DNA of 64,000 nucleotides from an uncultured Bacteroides sp. (lineage in GTDB: Bacteria; Bacteroidota; Bacteroidia; Bacteroidales; UBA932): positions 1 through 64,000 of the forward strand of contig UQQM01000002.1 of assembly GCA_900543205.1 (NCBI GenBank), read 5' to 3'. Below, piece by piece: positions 18,530 to 26,722 of this stretch (positions are counted from its first letter, which is position 1; every line of letters starts with the position of its first letter). The position numbers were made by a program, and so were the translations under genes. The notes under the pieces are model-generated. The model worked only from the letters and a program-made list of their open reading frames with translations. It was not told where the DNA came from and did no database searches.

Positions 18530-19999
18530 ATGGAGAGATATATCTTGGCCCTGGACCAGGGTACCGGCAGCTCGAAGGCCATACTTTTCGACACTGAAGG
18601 CAGGGAGGTCTCATGCTTCCAGCGCGAGACGACCATGCTCTTCCCGCGTCAGGGATGGGTGGAGCAGAATGCGATGAAAATCTGGCTTTCTGTGCGTTCC
18701 GTGCTCAACGAGGCCGTCGCCGCTGCCGGCGAGGCTGAAATCGCCGCAATCGGACTGACCAACCAGCGCGAGACCACCATAGTCTGGGACGCCCTCACCG
18801 GCCGTACTGTCTGCAACGCCATAGTCTGGCAGGACAGGCGCACTTCCGAATACTGCGACCAGATCAGGGCCCACGGGCTCGAGGAGATGGTAAGGCAGAA
18901 GACAGGGCTGATAGTGGACGCCTATTTCAGCGCGACCAAGATACGCTGGATGCTCGACAACGTCCCCGGCGCGATGGCCAAGGCCCGCGCGGGACGGCTG
19001 CGCTTCGGCACCATGGATTCCTGGCTGGTCTGGAACCTCACTGGGGGCAAGGTGCATGTGACCGACGTCACCAACGCCTCCAGGACTATGCTCTTCAACA
19101 TCAACACCCTGCAGTGGGACAGCGAGCTGCTGAATTTCTTCGGCATCCCCGAGTCCATGATGCCCGAGGTCTGCGACTCCTCCGGAATCATAGGCGAGAC
19201 CCAGGTACAGGGCCGCAGCATCCCGATTGCGGGCATCATCGGCGACCAGCAGTCGGCGCTCTTCGGACAGATGTGCGTGGAGGAGGGGGCGGTGAAGAAC
19301 ACCTACGGCACCGGCTGTTTCCTTCTCATGAACTGCGGCCACAAGCCCGTGTTCTCCGAGAACCGCCTGCTGACCACGGTCGCGTGGAAAATAGGGGACA
19401 GGGTGGATTATGCCCTCGAAGGCAGCATCTTCGTCGCCGGAGCGGTGGTCCGCTGGCTCAGGGACGGTCTCGGCATCATCAGGGACTCTTCGGAAATCGA
19501 GGATCTGGCCACTTCGGTTCCGGACAGCGGAGGAGTGTATTTCGTTCCTGCATTGACGGGCATGGGAGCCCCTTACTGGGATCCGAATGCGCGCGGCACC
19601 ATAGTCGGCCTGACGCTGGGGGTGACCGCCGCCCATATAGCCAGGGCCGCCCTTGAGGGCATAGCCTTCCAGACCATGGATGTGGTGGCGGCCATGGAAA
19701 GGGATGCCGGAATACTCATTTCCGAGCTGAAGGTCGACGGCGGGGCTTCGCGCAATGACCTCATGATGCAGTTCCAGGCCGACATACTCGGGACGGAGGT
19801 CATACGTTCGTCGATTTCGGAAGTCACCGCCCTGGGTGCGGCCTACATGGCCGGACTGGGTGTTGGGGTGTGGAAGTCGCTGGAAGAGCTGAAGGACCAT
19901 TGGGAGTCCGGCAGGCGCTTCTCCCGCAGGGCTTCGGAGCACAGGATGAACGAGTCCCGCGCGGCCTGGGCGGCGGCGGTGAAGAAAGCGCTGGCCTAG
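18530..19999 (+). CDS. glpK: Glycerol kinase
   Basis: ATP-dependent phosphorylation of glycerol to sn-glycerol 3-phosphate in the cytoplasm. 489 residues from the ATG at 18530 ([17 protein letters not shown]); the frame extends further upstream but only through non-conserved sequence and across the promoter. FGGY-family features: phosphate-1 loop [41 protein letters not shown] (catalytic Asp), [12 protein letters not shown], and the second FGGY signature region [19 protein letters not shown]. No glycerol facilitator or glycerol 3-phosphate dehydrogenase lies nearby. Divergent from a monoacylglycerol-lipase-like gene; the 70-base gap carries both promoters. Confidence 0.97.
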   Translation: MERYILALDQGTGSSKAILFDTEGREVSCFQRETTMLFPRQGWVEQNAMKIWLSVRSVLNEAVAAAGEAEIAAIGLTNQRETTIVWDALTGRTVCNAIVWQDRRTSEYCDQIRAHGLEEMVRQKTGLIVDAYFSATKIRWMLDNVPGAMAKARAGRLRFGTMDSWLVWNLTGGKVHVTDVTNASRTMLFNINTLQWDSELLNFFGIPESMMPEVCDSSGIIGETQVQGRSIPIAGIIGDQQSALFGQMCVEEGAVKNTYGTGCFLLMNCGHKPVFSENRLLTTVAWKIGDRVDYALEGSIFVAGAVVRWLRDGLGIIRDSSEIEDLATSVPDSGGVYFVPALTGMGAPYWDPNARGTIVGLTLGVTAAHIARAALEGIAFQTMDVVAAMERDAGILISELKVDGGASRNDLMMQFQADILGTEVIRSSISEVTALGAAYMAGLGVGVWKSLEELKDHWESGRRFSRRASEHRMNESRAAWAAAVKKALA

Positions 20000-20001
20000 C
20001 T

Positions 20002-20025
20002 TGAAACTCTCGTGAAAAAGTTTCA
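20002..20025 (+). terminator. Weak hairpin between glpK and polA
   Basis: TGAAACT and AGTTTCA form a 7 bp stem with a 10-base loop, just after the glpK stop. A CATATTTG sequence (one mismatch to TAnnTTTG) overlaps its 3' side and may be the polA promoter. Confidence 0.4.
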
Positions 20026-20049
20026 TATTTGCCTTCCGTAAAATTCCGA

Positions 20050-22653
20050 ATGATGAAACTTTTCCTGATAGACGGACATGCGCTCATCTTCAAGATGTAC
20101 TATGCCTTCCTGGGCAGGCACATAGTCAATTCCAGAGGGGTGGACACCTCCATACTCTTCGGCTTCACGAAATATCTGCTGGAGCTGATAGACAGGGAGA
20201 AGCCCAGCCATCTGGCGGTGAGCTTCGACCCTCCCGGGGGGACTTTCCGCAACCGGCTTTTCCCGGAATACAAGGCGAACCGCACGGAGACCCCGCAGCT
20301 GGTGATTGACGCTTTAGAACCCCTCCGCGGAATAGTCGGGGCGATGAACATCCCGGTGCTCATGGTTCCGGACTACGAGGCCGACGACGTGATAGGTTCG
20401 GCGGCCGTCCGTTTCGCCACCGACGGACTGGACGTCTACATTGTCACTCCGGACAAGGATTACGGCCAGCTTGTCGGCCCGCACATATTGCAGTACAAGC
20501 CCGGCAAGTCCGGCTCCGACAACGAGATTCTCGGAGAGGCGGAAGTCTGCGGGAAATGGAAAATATCCTCCCCGGCCCAGGTCGTGGACATACTCACGCT
20601 CTGCGGTGATTCTTCGGACAACGTCCCCGGAGTGCAGGGCATAGGCCCCGTCGGGGCCGCGAAGCTGCTGGCCCGCTATTCCAGCGTCGAGGGCATATAC
20701 GCTCATCTGGCCGAACTTACCTCCAGACAGCAGGAATTGTTCCGTGCGGCCGAGGACCACATAGCCCTTTCAAGAGAGCTGGTCACCATAAGGACGGACG
20801 TGCCTCTGGAAGTGAATATAGACGACATGCGGCTCGGAATGGTACGCACCCGTGAACTTGAGGCTCTGATGGACGAATATGAGTTCCCCTCGCTGAAAAG
20901 GCTTCTGGCGAAGATTTCCGATGTGCATGTCTCCGGAGGGGCTCCGTCAGTTACGGAGAACAGAATCCCGGTGCCGCTGAAGGCCGCCCCCGGGGAGATT
21001 TCCGGAAAGAGGGTCGCCGTGAACCTCCATGAAGGGAGGCTTTATGCCGTGGCAGACGGGAAATGCGCCGAAGGGGCTCCCGAGGAGTTCCGCGCCGTGC
21101 TGGAGGACGCTTCCGTGACCAAGGCCGGCTATGGCCTGAAGGCACAGATGAACGCATTGGCCGGACTCGGCATCGAGCTGCGCGGCAGGCTGGAGGACAC
21201 CGAACTCATGCACTACCTGCTGAACCCGGAGAGCGGACATGACTTCGGCAAGCTGGTGAAAAGCTATCTCGGCGCCGATCTTGGCGGGTCAGATCCCGAG
21301 GAAACCGCCAGCCTTTTCGATGAAGCTCCCGCCGGAAGCGGGCGCGACATGGTGCTGGAGACCGCAGCCGTGCTGCCGCTTGCTGACGCATTGAATGCGG
21401 AGATTGACCGCACCGAGGGGATGCGCAGGCTGTACGACGAGATAGAGGAGCCCCTGCTCCCGGTACTCTCCCGCATGGAGCGCGCCGGAGTGAAGGTGGA
21501 TCTCGATTCCCTGAAGGACTTCGCCGACGGGCTGCGCAGGGAGATGCTGGAGAAGGAGGCGGCGGTCCGGGAAATCGCCGGCGACCCAGAACTCAACGTC
21601 GCGTCCCCCAAGCAGATAGGCGTGCTGATATATGAGAAGATGAAGCTCGACCCCGGAGCGAAGAAACCCAGGACCGGCAACTGGCCTACCGACGAGAGGA
21701 CATTGCAGGAGCTCGCCGGCCGCAGTCCCGTGATCGGGCTCATCCTGGACTACCGCGGACTGCGCAAGCTGCTTTCCACCTATATTGAGCCGTTCGCTGG
21801 CTACGTATCGCCCCGTGACGGAAGGGTGCACACCACTTTCAACCAGACTCTGACCTCCACCGGGCGGCTTTCGTCGTCCAATCCCAACCTGCAGAACATA
21901 CCGGTGCGCAGCGACCAGGGCCGCGAGATACGCCGGGCGTTCGTAGCGGGAAGTCCTGACAGCGTGATGATGTCGGCGGACTATTCCCAGATAGAGCTGA
22001 GGATAATGGCCCACCTGAGCGGCGACGAGCATCTGGTTTCGGCCTTCAGGGCGGGGCACGACATACATTCGGCTACCGCCGCGAGGATTTTCGGAGTCGC
22101 GCTTGAAGACGTGACCCCCGAGAGGCGCAGGGTGGCGAAGACGGTCAATTTCGGCATAATGTACGGCATGTCGTCCTTCGGACTCAGCCAGAGGCTTCAC
22201 TGCTCGCGGCAGGAGGCCAAGGGAATCATCGATGACTATTTCGCCTCCTTCCCTTCGATACGCGGCTTCATTGATTCCACCCTGGCCAGGGCGAGGGAGG
22301 ACGGTTTCGTGGAGACCATGTTCGGCAGACGGAGATATGTCCCCGACCTCAATTCGAACAACGCCACGGTGCGCGCCCTGGCCGAGCGCAATGCGGTGAA
22401 CGCGCCCATCCAGGGTACGGCCGCCGATATAATCAAGCTCGCCATGAACAGGGTTGACCGCAGCCTCAGGGAGGGCGGATTCAGCTCGCGCATGGTCCTC
22501 CAGATACACGACGAACTGCTGCTGGAGGTGCCGGAGGCTGAGATAGAGGCCGTGCGCGGCCTGCTGGTGAAGGAAATGGAGAATGTGATAGGACTGACAG
22601 TACCCTTGACCGTGGAATGCAATTATGGAAAAAACTGGCTTGAAGCCCATTGA
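20050..22653 (+). CDS. polA: DNA polymerase I, apparently without a functional proofreading site
   Basis: Repair and Okazaki-fragment polymerase with 5' nuclease. About 867 residues; start MMKLFLIDGHALIF at 20050 (20053 equally possible). The 5' nuclease (1-290) shows LIDGHALIF, DYEADDVIGS, TPDKDYGQLV and the helix-hairpin-helix GVQGIGPVGAAKLL. The polymerase domain (about 490-867) has motif A DYSQIELRIMAHL, motif B RRVAKTVNFGIMYG and motif C QIHDELLLEV, all intact. The middle domain (about 320-480) aligns in position with the 3'-5' exonuclease but lacks the DxE motif I: the stretch reads GKRVAVNLHEGRLYAV where DTET is expected. The enzyme is therefore probably exonuclease-dead, as in Taq polymerase. 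The next gene overlaps its 3' end by 29 bases. Confidence 0.96.
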   Translation: MMKLFLIDGHALIFKMYYAFLGRHIVNSRGVDTSILFGFTKYLLELIDREKPSHLAVSFDPPGGTFRNRLFPEYKANRTETPQLVIDALEPLRGIVGAMNIPVLMVPDYEADDVIGSAAVRFATDGLDVYIVTPDKDYGQLVGPHILQYKPGKSGSDNEILGEAEVCGKWKISSPAQVVDILTLCGDSSDNVPGVQGIGPVGAAKLLARYSSVEGIYAHLAELTSRQQELFRAAEDHIALSRELVTIRTDVPLEVNIDDMRLGMVRTRELEALMDEYEFPSLKRLLAKISDVHVSGGAPSVTENRIPVPLKAAPGEISGKRVAVNLHEGRLYAVADGKCAEGAPEEFRAVLEDASVTKAGYGLKAQMNALAGLGIELRGRLEDTELMHYLLNPESGHDFGKLVKSYLGADLGGSDPEETASLFDEAPAGSGRDMVLETAAVLPLADALNAEIDRTEGMRRLYDEIEEPLLPVLSRMERAGVKVDLDSLKDFADGLRREMLEKEAAVREIAGDPELNVASPKQIGVLIYEKMKLDPGAKKPRTGNWPTDERTLQELAGRSPVIGLILDYRGLRKLLSTYIEPFAGYVSPRDGRVHTTFNQTLTSTGRLSSSNPNLQNIPVRSDQGREIRRAFVAGSPDSVMMSADYSQIELRIMAHLSGDEHLVSAFRAGHDIHSATAARIFGVALEDVTPERRRVAKTVNFGIMYGMSSFGLSQRLHCSRQEAKGIIDDYFASFPSIRGFIDSTLARAREDGFVETMFGRRRYVPDLNSNNATVRALAERNAVNAPIQGTAADIIKLAMNRVDRSLREGGFSSRMVLQIHDELLLEVPEAEIEAVRGLLVKEMENVIGLTVPLTVECNYGKNWLEAH

Positions 22654-23230
22654 CGAACTGGTCAGGAGGGCGATAATAGGGGACGGCGCCGCCTTCACCG
22701 AGCTCTGGGACACGAACATAGAGTCTCTAAAGGCCTATCTCGCAGGCATGGTGATGAAGCAGTATGACGCTTTCTTCATCGACGACATCTGTTCCCGAAG
22801 CTTCGAGAAGGCCTTCAGGCAGATAGGCAGCTACGACCCGTCGAAGAGCAAGTTCTCGACCTGGCTCAGGGCCATTGCGCGCAATACGGCGCTGGATACC
22901 CTTGAGGTCGAAGAGAGGGCCAAACGCAAGTTCGTGTCGATAGACGACGGCGAGGCGAGGGTCGCGGTAATCGACAATATGGGCGACGGGGAGTCCACTC
23001 CGCTGGAGAGCATAATCAAGGACGAGGACGAGGAGAAGCTGGAGCACTACATAGAGGCGCTTCCGGAACTCTACCGCGACATAGCCCGGCGGCGTCTCAT
23101 AGAGGGGCTGCAGTACAAGGAGATCGCCGAGGAGACGGGAATGGCCCTGAATACCGTGCGTACCCGGATACGCAGGGCCAAGGCATTGATTGACAACATG
23201 AAGACCGAGGATGAAAATGACTGGGAATGA
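22625..23230 (+). CDS. ECF-type RNA polymerase sigma factor
   Basis: Alternative sigma factor of 201 residues with region 2 (AFTELWDTNIESLKAYL...FIDDICSRSFEKAFRQIGSY, KFSTWLRAIARNTALD) and region 4 (LPELYRDIARRRLIEGLQYKEIAEETGMALNTVRTRIRRAKALI). An acidic linker of about 40 residues joins them. It starts inside the last 29 bases of polA and its own end is overlapped by rsmG, so it is translationally coupled to both. No anti-sigma factor gene adjoins it, unlike many Bacteroidota ECF sigma factors. The target regulon cannot be read from the window. Confidence 0.9.
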   Translation: MEKTGLKPIDELVRRAIIGDGAAFTELWDTNIESLKAYLAGMVMKQYDAFFIDDICSRSFEKAFRQIGSYDPSKSKFSTWLRAIARNTALDTLEVEERAKRKFVSIDDGEARVAVIDNMGDGESTPLESIIKDEDEEKLEHYIEALPELYRDIARRRLIEGLQYKEIAEETGMALNTVRTRIRRAKALIDNMKTEDENDWE

Positions 23231-23861
23231 TTACGGCAGGCTCGTGGGGCTTTACAGGGAGTGGAATGCGAAAATCAACGTGATTTCGCGCAAGGACATA
23301 GACAATGTCTACGAGCATCATATACTTCATTCCCTTGCTGTCGCGGAATACGTCAGGCGTTTCTACGGTCCGGACGGATGGCCGGCAGGGACGCGCGTGC
23401 TCGACGTGGGGACCGGAGGAGGCTTTCCGGGGATACCGTTGGCCATGGAGTTCCCTTCGGTGGATTTCACGCTCTGCGACTCGATAGGCAAGAAGATACT
23501 TGTGGCGCGCTCGGTAGCGGAATCCATGGGGTTGGAGAATGTGTCCTGCGTGAACGCGAGGGCTGAAGCCGTGCCCGGGGAGTTTGACTGGGTTGTCTCC
23601 CGGGCGGTGACTTCGCTGGTGAACTTCTGGCCCTGGGTGAAGGGCCGTTTCCGCCGTGGCATGCTGTTCCTGAAGGGTGGGGACGTGGACTCGGAAATCG
23701 ATGAATTCTGCGTGAAATACCATGTCGGCACCGGTCAGGTCAGGAAGTGGTGCATATCCGAATGGCTTGAAAATGATTATTTCACAGAAAAATTTGTAAT
23801 TGAAATCGGAAAAGATTACCTTTGTCCTCCCGTTTTTGAGAAAATTAAAAAAATAGAATAA
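23211..23861 (+). CDS. rsmG: 16S rRNA (guanine-N7) methyltransferase RsmG
   Basis: SAM-dependent methyltransferase that modifies G527 of 16S rRNA (GidB). 216 residues; the ATG at 23211 overlaps the sigma factor gene by 20 bases, and 23217 ([13 protein letters not shown]) is an alternative. Motifs: [27 protein letters not shown] loop [16 protein letters not shown], and VVSRAVTSL. The C-terminal part is charged and ends KIKKIE. The last bases hold the rpmH promoter, and the TAA stop shares its final base with the rpmH ATG. Confidence 0.95.
   Translation: MKMTGNDYGRLVGLYREWNAKINVISRKDIDNVYEHHILHSLAVAEYVRRFYGPDGWPAGTRVLDVGTGGGFPGIPLAMEFPSVDFTLCDSIGKKILVARSVAESMGLENVSCVNARAEAVPGEFDWVVSRAVTSLVNFWPWVKGRFRRGMLFLKGGDVDSEIDEFCVKYHVGTGQVRKWCISEWLENDYFTEKFVIEIGKDYLCPPVFEKIKKIE
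23794..23824 (+). promoter_or_regulatory. Promoter for rpmH inside rsmG
   Basis: TTG (23794-23796), 20 bases, TACCTTTG (23817-23824): a full match to the Bacteroidota consensus. It lies within the rsmG coding region, 36 bases upstream of rpmH, and would give rpmH an independent high-level transcript. Confidence 0.8.
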
Positions 23862-24013
23862 TGAAAAGGACATATCAACCTTCCAACCGCAAGAGAGTCA
23901 ACAAGCATGGCTTTCGTGAGCGTATGAGCACAGCCAACGGACGCAGGGTTCTTGCTTCCCGCCGCGCTCATGGTCGTAAGAAACTCACCGTTTCATCCGA
24001 GGACCGCTTCTAA
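23861..24013 (+). CDS. rpmH: 50S ribosomal protein L34
   Basis: Small basic protein of 50 residues beginning [18 protein letters not shown], the L34 signature, followed by [24 protein letters not shown] and a short acidic end. Structural component of the large ribosomal subunit. It is not next to dnaA or rnpA here, as it would be in many bacteria, but follows rsmG with a one-base overlap. It has its own strong promoter and is followed by a hairpin. Confidence 0.98.
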   Translation: MKRTYQPSNRKRVNKHGFRERMSTANGRRVLASRRAHGRKKLTVSSEDRF

Positions 24014-24039
24014 TCCGCAGCAGTCCATAAAGATACGGA

Positions 24040-24069
24040 GCAGGCTGGCCTTTGTTCAGGTCAGCCTGC
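24040..24069 (+). terminator. Hairpin after rpmH
   Basis: GCAGGCTGGC / GTCAGCCTGC form a 10 bp stem (one G-T wobble) with loop CTTTGTTCAG, 27 bases past the rpmH stop. Confidence 0.6.
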
Positions 24070-24123
24070 CCTGCGTTTGGCCCCGGTTGCGTCCGAATGT
24101 GCTACAGAGGGCTCCAGTTGGGG

Positions 24124-24170
24124 CGGATTGCAAAGCTGCCGATACAGACTGCCGGGAGCTCCGCCCGCAA
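24124..24170 (+). repeat. Single copy of an interspersed repeat (CGGATTGCAA type)
   Basis: CGGATTGCAAAGCTGCCG here matches CGGATTGCAAGGCTGCCG at 47856, and both are followed by a GGAGCTC(C)GCCCG block. It lies in the rpmH-alr intergenic region. See the repeat cluster at 47.8-48.5 kb. Confidence 0.5.
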
Positions 24171-24205
24171 CATGGCGACAGAAACGAGTCAAGCGATAAT
24201 TTTCG

Positions 24206-24213
24206 TATCTTTG
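24206..24213 (+). promoter_or_regulatory. -7 box for alr and downstream genes
   Basis: TATCTTTG matches TAnnTTTG, 24 bases before the alr ATG at 24238. No clear -33 TTG. Confidence 0.6.
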
Positions 24214-24237
24214 TCAGGATTCAGTCTGACTGACAAG

Positions 24238-25347
24238 ATGAACAACGAAAACGATTTCTCCCGGCTGGAACTCAGCGTCCCGGCCAGCCGGAACAACTAT
24301 AGATATTTCCGCTCCCTGCTGAAGCCTTCCACCAGGCTGCTCGTGCTCGTGAAGGCTAACGCCTACGGCCACGGAGCCGTGGAATTCGCCTCCATGCTCC
24401 AGGCGGAAGGGGCCGACTACCTTGCAGTGGCCCTGCCTGTCGAAGGGGTGGAGCTCAGGCGCAACGGAATCTCTCTGCCGATACTGGTGCTCACCGCCGG
24501 AACCGACTTCTTTCCCGAGATAATCGACTACAGGCTCGAACCCGGCATCCCGAATCTCTACACGCTCGAGGCCTTGTGCCGAACCCTGAGGGAGCGCGGC
24601 CTGAAATCCTGGCCGGTGCACATCAAGCTCGATACCGGCATGCACCGTCTAGGCTTCATGCCCGACGAGCTGCCCGCCCTGGAGGCCTTCCTGAAAGCCC
24701 ATGACGAGGTCAGGGTGAAGTCGGTATACTCCCACCTTGCGGCCGCCGAAGATCCTGCCGAGGATGAATTCACCCTTTCGCAAATCCGGCTTTTCCGCGA
24801 GGGTGCGGAAGAACTGGGTGCGGCCATCGGCTACAGGCCGCTCTGGCATATCCTGAATTCCGCCGGAATCGAACGCTTCCCCCAATACCAGTTCGACATG
24901 GTACGTCTCGGAATAGGCATCTACGGCATCAGCGCCTTGCCCGGAGTCAGTCTCGACCCCGTGGCTTCGCTGAAGGTCAAGGTGCTTCAGGTCAAGAAGC
25001 TCCGTCCGGGCGACACCGTGGGCTACGGCCGCAGGGGCCGGGTGACCGGGGAAGGCATGGAGACGGCCACGATTCCGGTCGGCTATGCTGACGGAATCGA
25101 CAGGCATCTGGGCTGCGGAGCCGCCAGCTTCTGCGTGAACGGCCATCGCGCCCCTACCATAGGCAACATTTGCATGGACATGTGCATGCTTGACGTGAGC
25201 GGTCTCGGGGTCAAAGCCGGCGACACGGTGACGATTTTCGGCAAGGACCCGACAATCAGCGAACTGGCCGGCATACTCGGCACCATCCCTTACGAGATAC
25301 TCACGTCCGTGCCTCACAGGATAGAAAGGATAATAGTGAAGAAATGA
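24238..25347 (+). CDS. alr: Alanine racemase
   Basis: PLP enzyme that interconverts L- and D-alanine for peptidoglycan. 369 residues. The ATG at 24238 (MNNENDFSRLELS) is preferred, since the longer frame runs through an interspersed repeat and the promoter. The PLP lysine lies in LLVLVKANAYGHG (Lys39). The second catalytic residue, Tyr, is probably in DTVGYGRRGRV. Other conserved segments are HIKLDTGMHRLGF, VYSHLAAAED, IPVGYADGIDR and GNICMDMCMLDV. It is a stand-alone racemase, not the MurF-Alr fusion seen in many Bacteroidota. One base separates it from rmuC. Confidence 0.95.
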   Translation: MNNENDFSRLELSVPASRNNYRYFRSLLKPSTRLLVLVKANAYGHGAVEFASMLQAEGADYLAVALPVEGVELRRNGISLPILVLTAGTDFFPEIIDYRLEPGIPNLYTLEALCRTLRERGLKSWPVHIKLDTGMHRLGFMPDELPALEAFLKAHDEVRVKSVYSHLAAAEDPAEDEFTLSQIRLFREGAEELGAAIGYRPLWHILNSAGIERFPQYQFDMVRLGIGIYGISALPGVSLDPVASLKVKVLQVKKLRPGDTVGYGRRGRVTGEGMETATIPVGYADGIDRHLGCGAASFCVNGHRAPTIGNICMDMCMLDVSGLGVKAGDTVTIFGKDPTISELAGILGTIPYEILTSVPHRIERIIVKK

Positions 25348-25348
25348 T

Positions 25349-26722
25349 ATGGAGACAGTAGTGTTTGTGCTTGCGGCGGTGGCGTTTACGGCTCTGGTCG
25401 CGGTCATCATCTGCATAAGGAAACTCTCGGCGGCAAATGCCGAGAAGGCTGCCGTTTCCGAGCAGAAGGCGGCCCTTGCCAATGAGAAAGCCGTGCTGGA
25501 GTCCCGCCTGAAATCCCAGGAAGAGACCTTCAAGGCCCTTGAGGAGCAGAGGGCGGAGGCGAGGCTTATGATTGACGAGGAGAGGAAGAAGGCGTTCGAG
25601 AGCCAGCGCAAGCAGATGGAGGAGTCGTTCAGGCTGCTTTCCGAGCAGAACAGCGCCGGGCTGCGCCGGCAGAACGCCGAGTCAATCACCGAGCTGCTCA
25701 AGCCGATAAAGGAAAAATTCGGGGAGTTCGACGCCGTGATGCGCACGGGGCAGGAGAAGGCCGCCGCACAGGAAGCGTCGATGCGCGAGATGATAAAGGC
25801 GCTGATGGAGAAATCGCAGAGCGTCAGCGAAGAGGCGAGGAATCTGGCGAACGCCCTGACCGGCCATTCCAAGGTCCAGGGGGATTTCGGCGAGATGCTG
25901 CTCGTTGACCTGCTCAGGAGCTCCGGGCTGGAGGAGGGCGTCCATTTCAGGACGCAGGGCGTGATACGCGATGCGGGCGGCAGAGAGATAAAGAGCGACA
26001 GCGGAGCCACGATGATTCCTGACGTGATAATCTACTATCCCGATGACACCGAGCTGATTATAGACTCCAAGGTCAGCTTGAACGCATATATGAACTACGT
26101 CAACGCCGACAAGGTCGAGGACAGGAAGCGCTGGGCCAAGGAGCATGTGGCGAGCGTCGCCAGGCATATCGACGAGCTCAAGACCAAGGACTACACCTCC
26201 TATATCGACGATGACAGGAAAAAGGTTGACTTCAACGTGATGTTCATTCCGATGGAGGGGGCTTTCCGTCTGATGCTGGAGGAGGCTCCTCTGCTCTGGC
26301 AGCGGGCGAAGGACGCCAGGGTGCTTATCGTCAGCCAGATGAACCTCATGATAGTTCTGAACATGATACTCATGAGCTGGAAGCAGCACGACCAGGAGAA
26401 GAATATCCAGAAAGTCTACGATGCCGCCTCCGAGCTCATGGGGCAGCTGAACAACTGGATGGAGTCCTACGTGAAGGTAGGGGAGCTTCTGGACAAGACA
26501 GGCAAGGCGTATTCCGATTCCCGGAGGGCCCTGACCGATTCGCAGCAGTCGGTGATAAGGAAAATCGACAAACTGGAAAGGCTGAAGCTGGCCCCGAAGC
26601 GCTCGAGGGCCAGGATAAAGAGCGGAGGCCGCATGGTTGAAGGCAGGGAGTCGATCATACCCAGGGAGCTGGCCGAAGGTCTGGACGGCGAGCATGACGA
26701 TGAAACCGCAGCGGACGAATGA
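25349..26722 (+). CDS. rmuC: DNA recombination protein RmuC
   Basis: Membrane-anchored coiled-coil protein with a PD-(D/E)XK-like nuclease core that limits rearrangements at inverted repeats. 457 residues: one N-terminal TM (VVFVLAAVAFTALVAVIICI), a long coiled coil (about 28-170), and the RmuC core (about 180-390: GHSKVQGDFGEMLLVDLL, MIPDVIIYYPDDTELIIDSKVSLNAY, VDFNVMFIPMEGAF). DVIIYY...IIDSKVS fits the D...ExK-type active-site layout (D-x-K here). The tail is charged. The stop codon overlaps the start of the addB-like gene by 4 bases, and linkage to a recombination exonuclease pair makes sense. Confidence 0.93.
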   Translation: METVVFVLAAVAFTALVAVIICIRKLSAANAEKAAVSEQKAALANEKAVLESRLKSQEETFKALEEQRAEARLMIDEERKKAFESQRKQMEESFRLLSEQNSAGLRRQNAESITELLKPIKEKFGEFDAVMRTGQEKAAAQEASMREMIKALMEKSQSVSEEARNLANALTGHSKVQGDFGEMLLVDLLRSSGLEEGVHFRTQGVIRDAGGREIKSDSGATMIPDVIIYYPDDTELIIDSKVSLNAYMNYVNADKVEDRKRWAKEHVASVARHIDELKTKDYTSYIDDDRKKVDFNVMFIPMEGAFRLMLEEAPLLWQRAKDARVLIVSQMNLMIVLNMILMSWKQHDQEKNIQKVYDAASELMGQLNNWMESYVKVGELLDKTGKAYSDSRRALTDSQQSVIRKIDKLERLKLAPKRSRARIKSGGRMVEGRESIIPRELAEGLDGEHDDETAADE

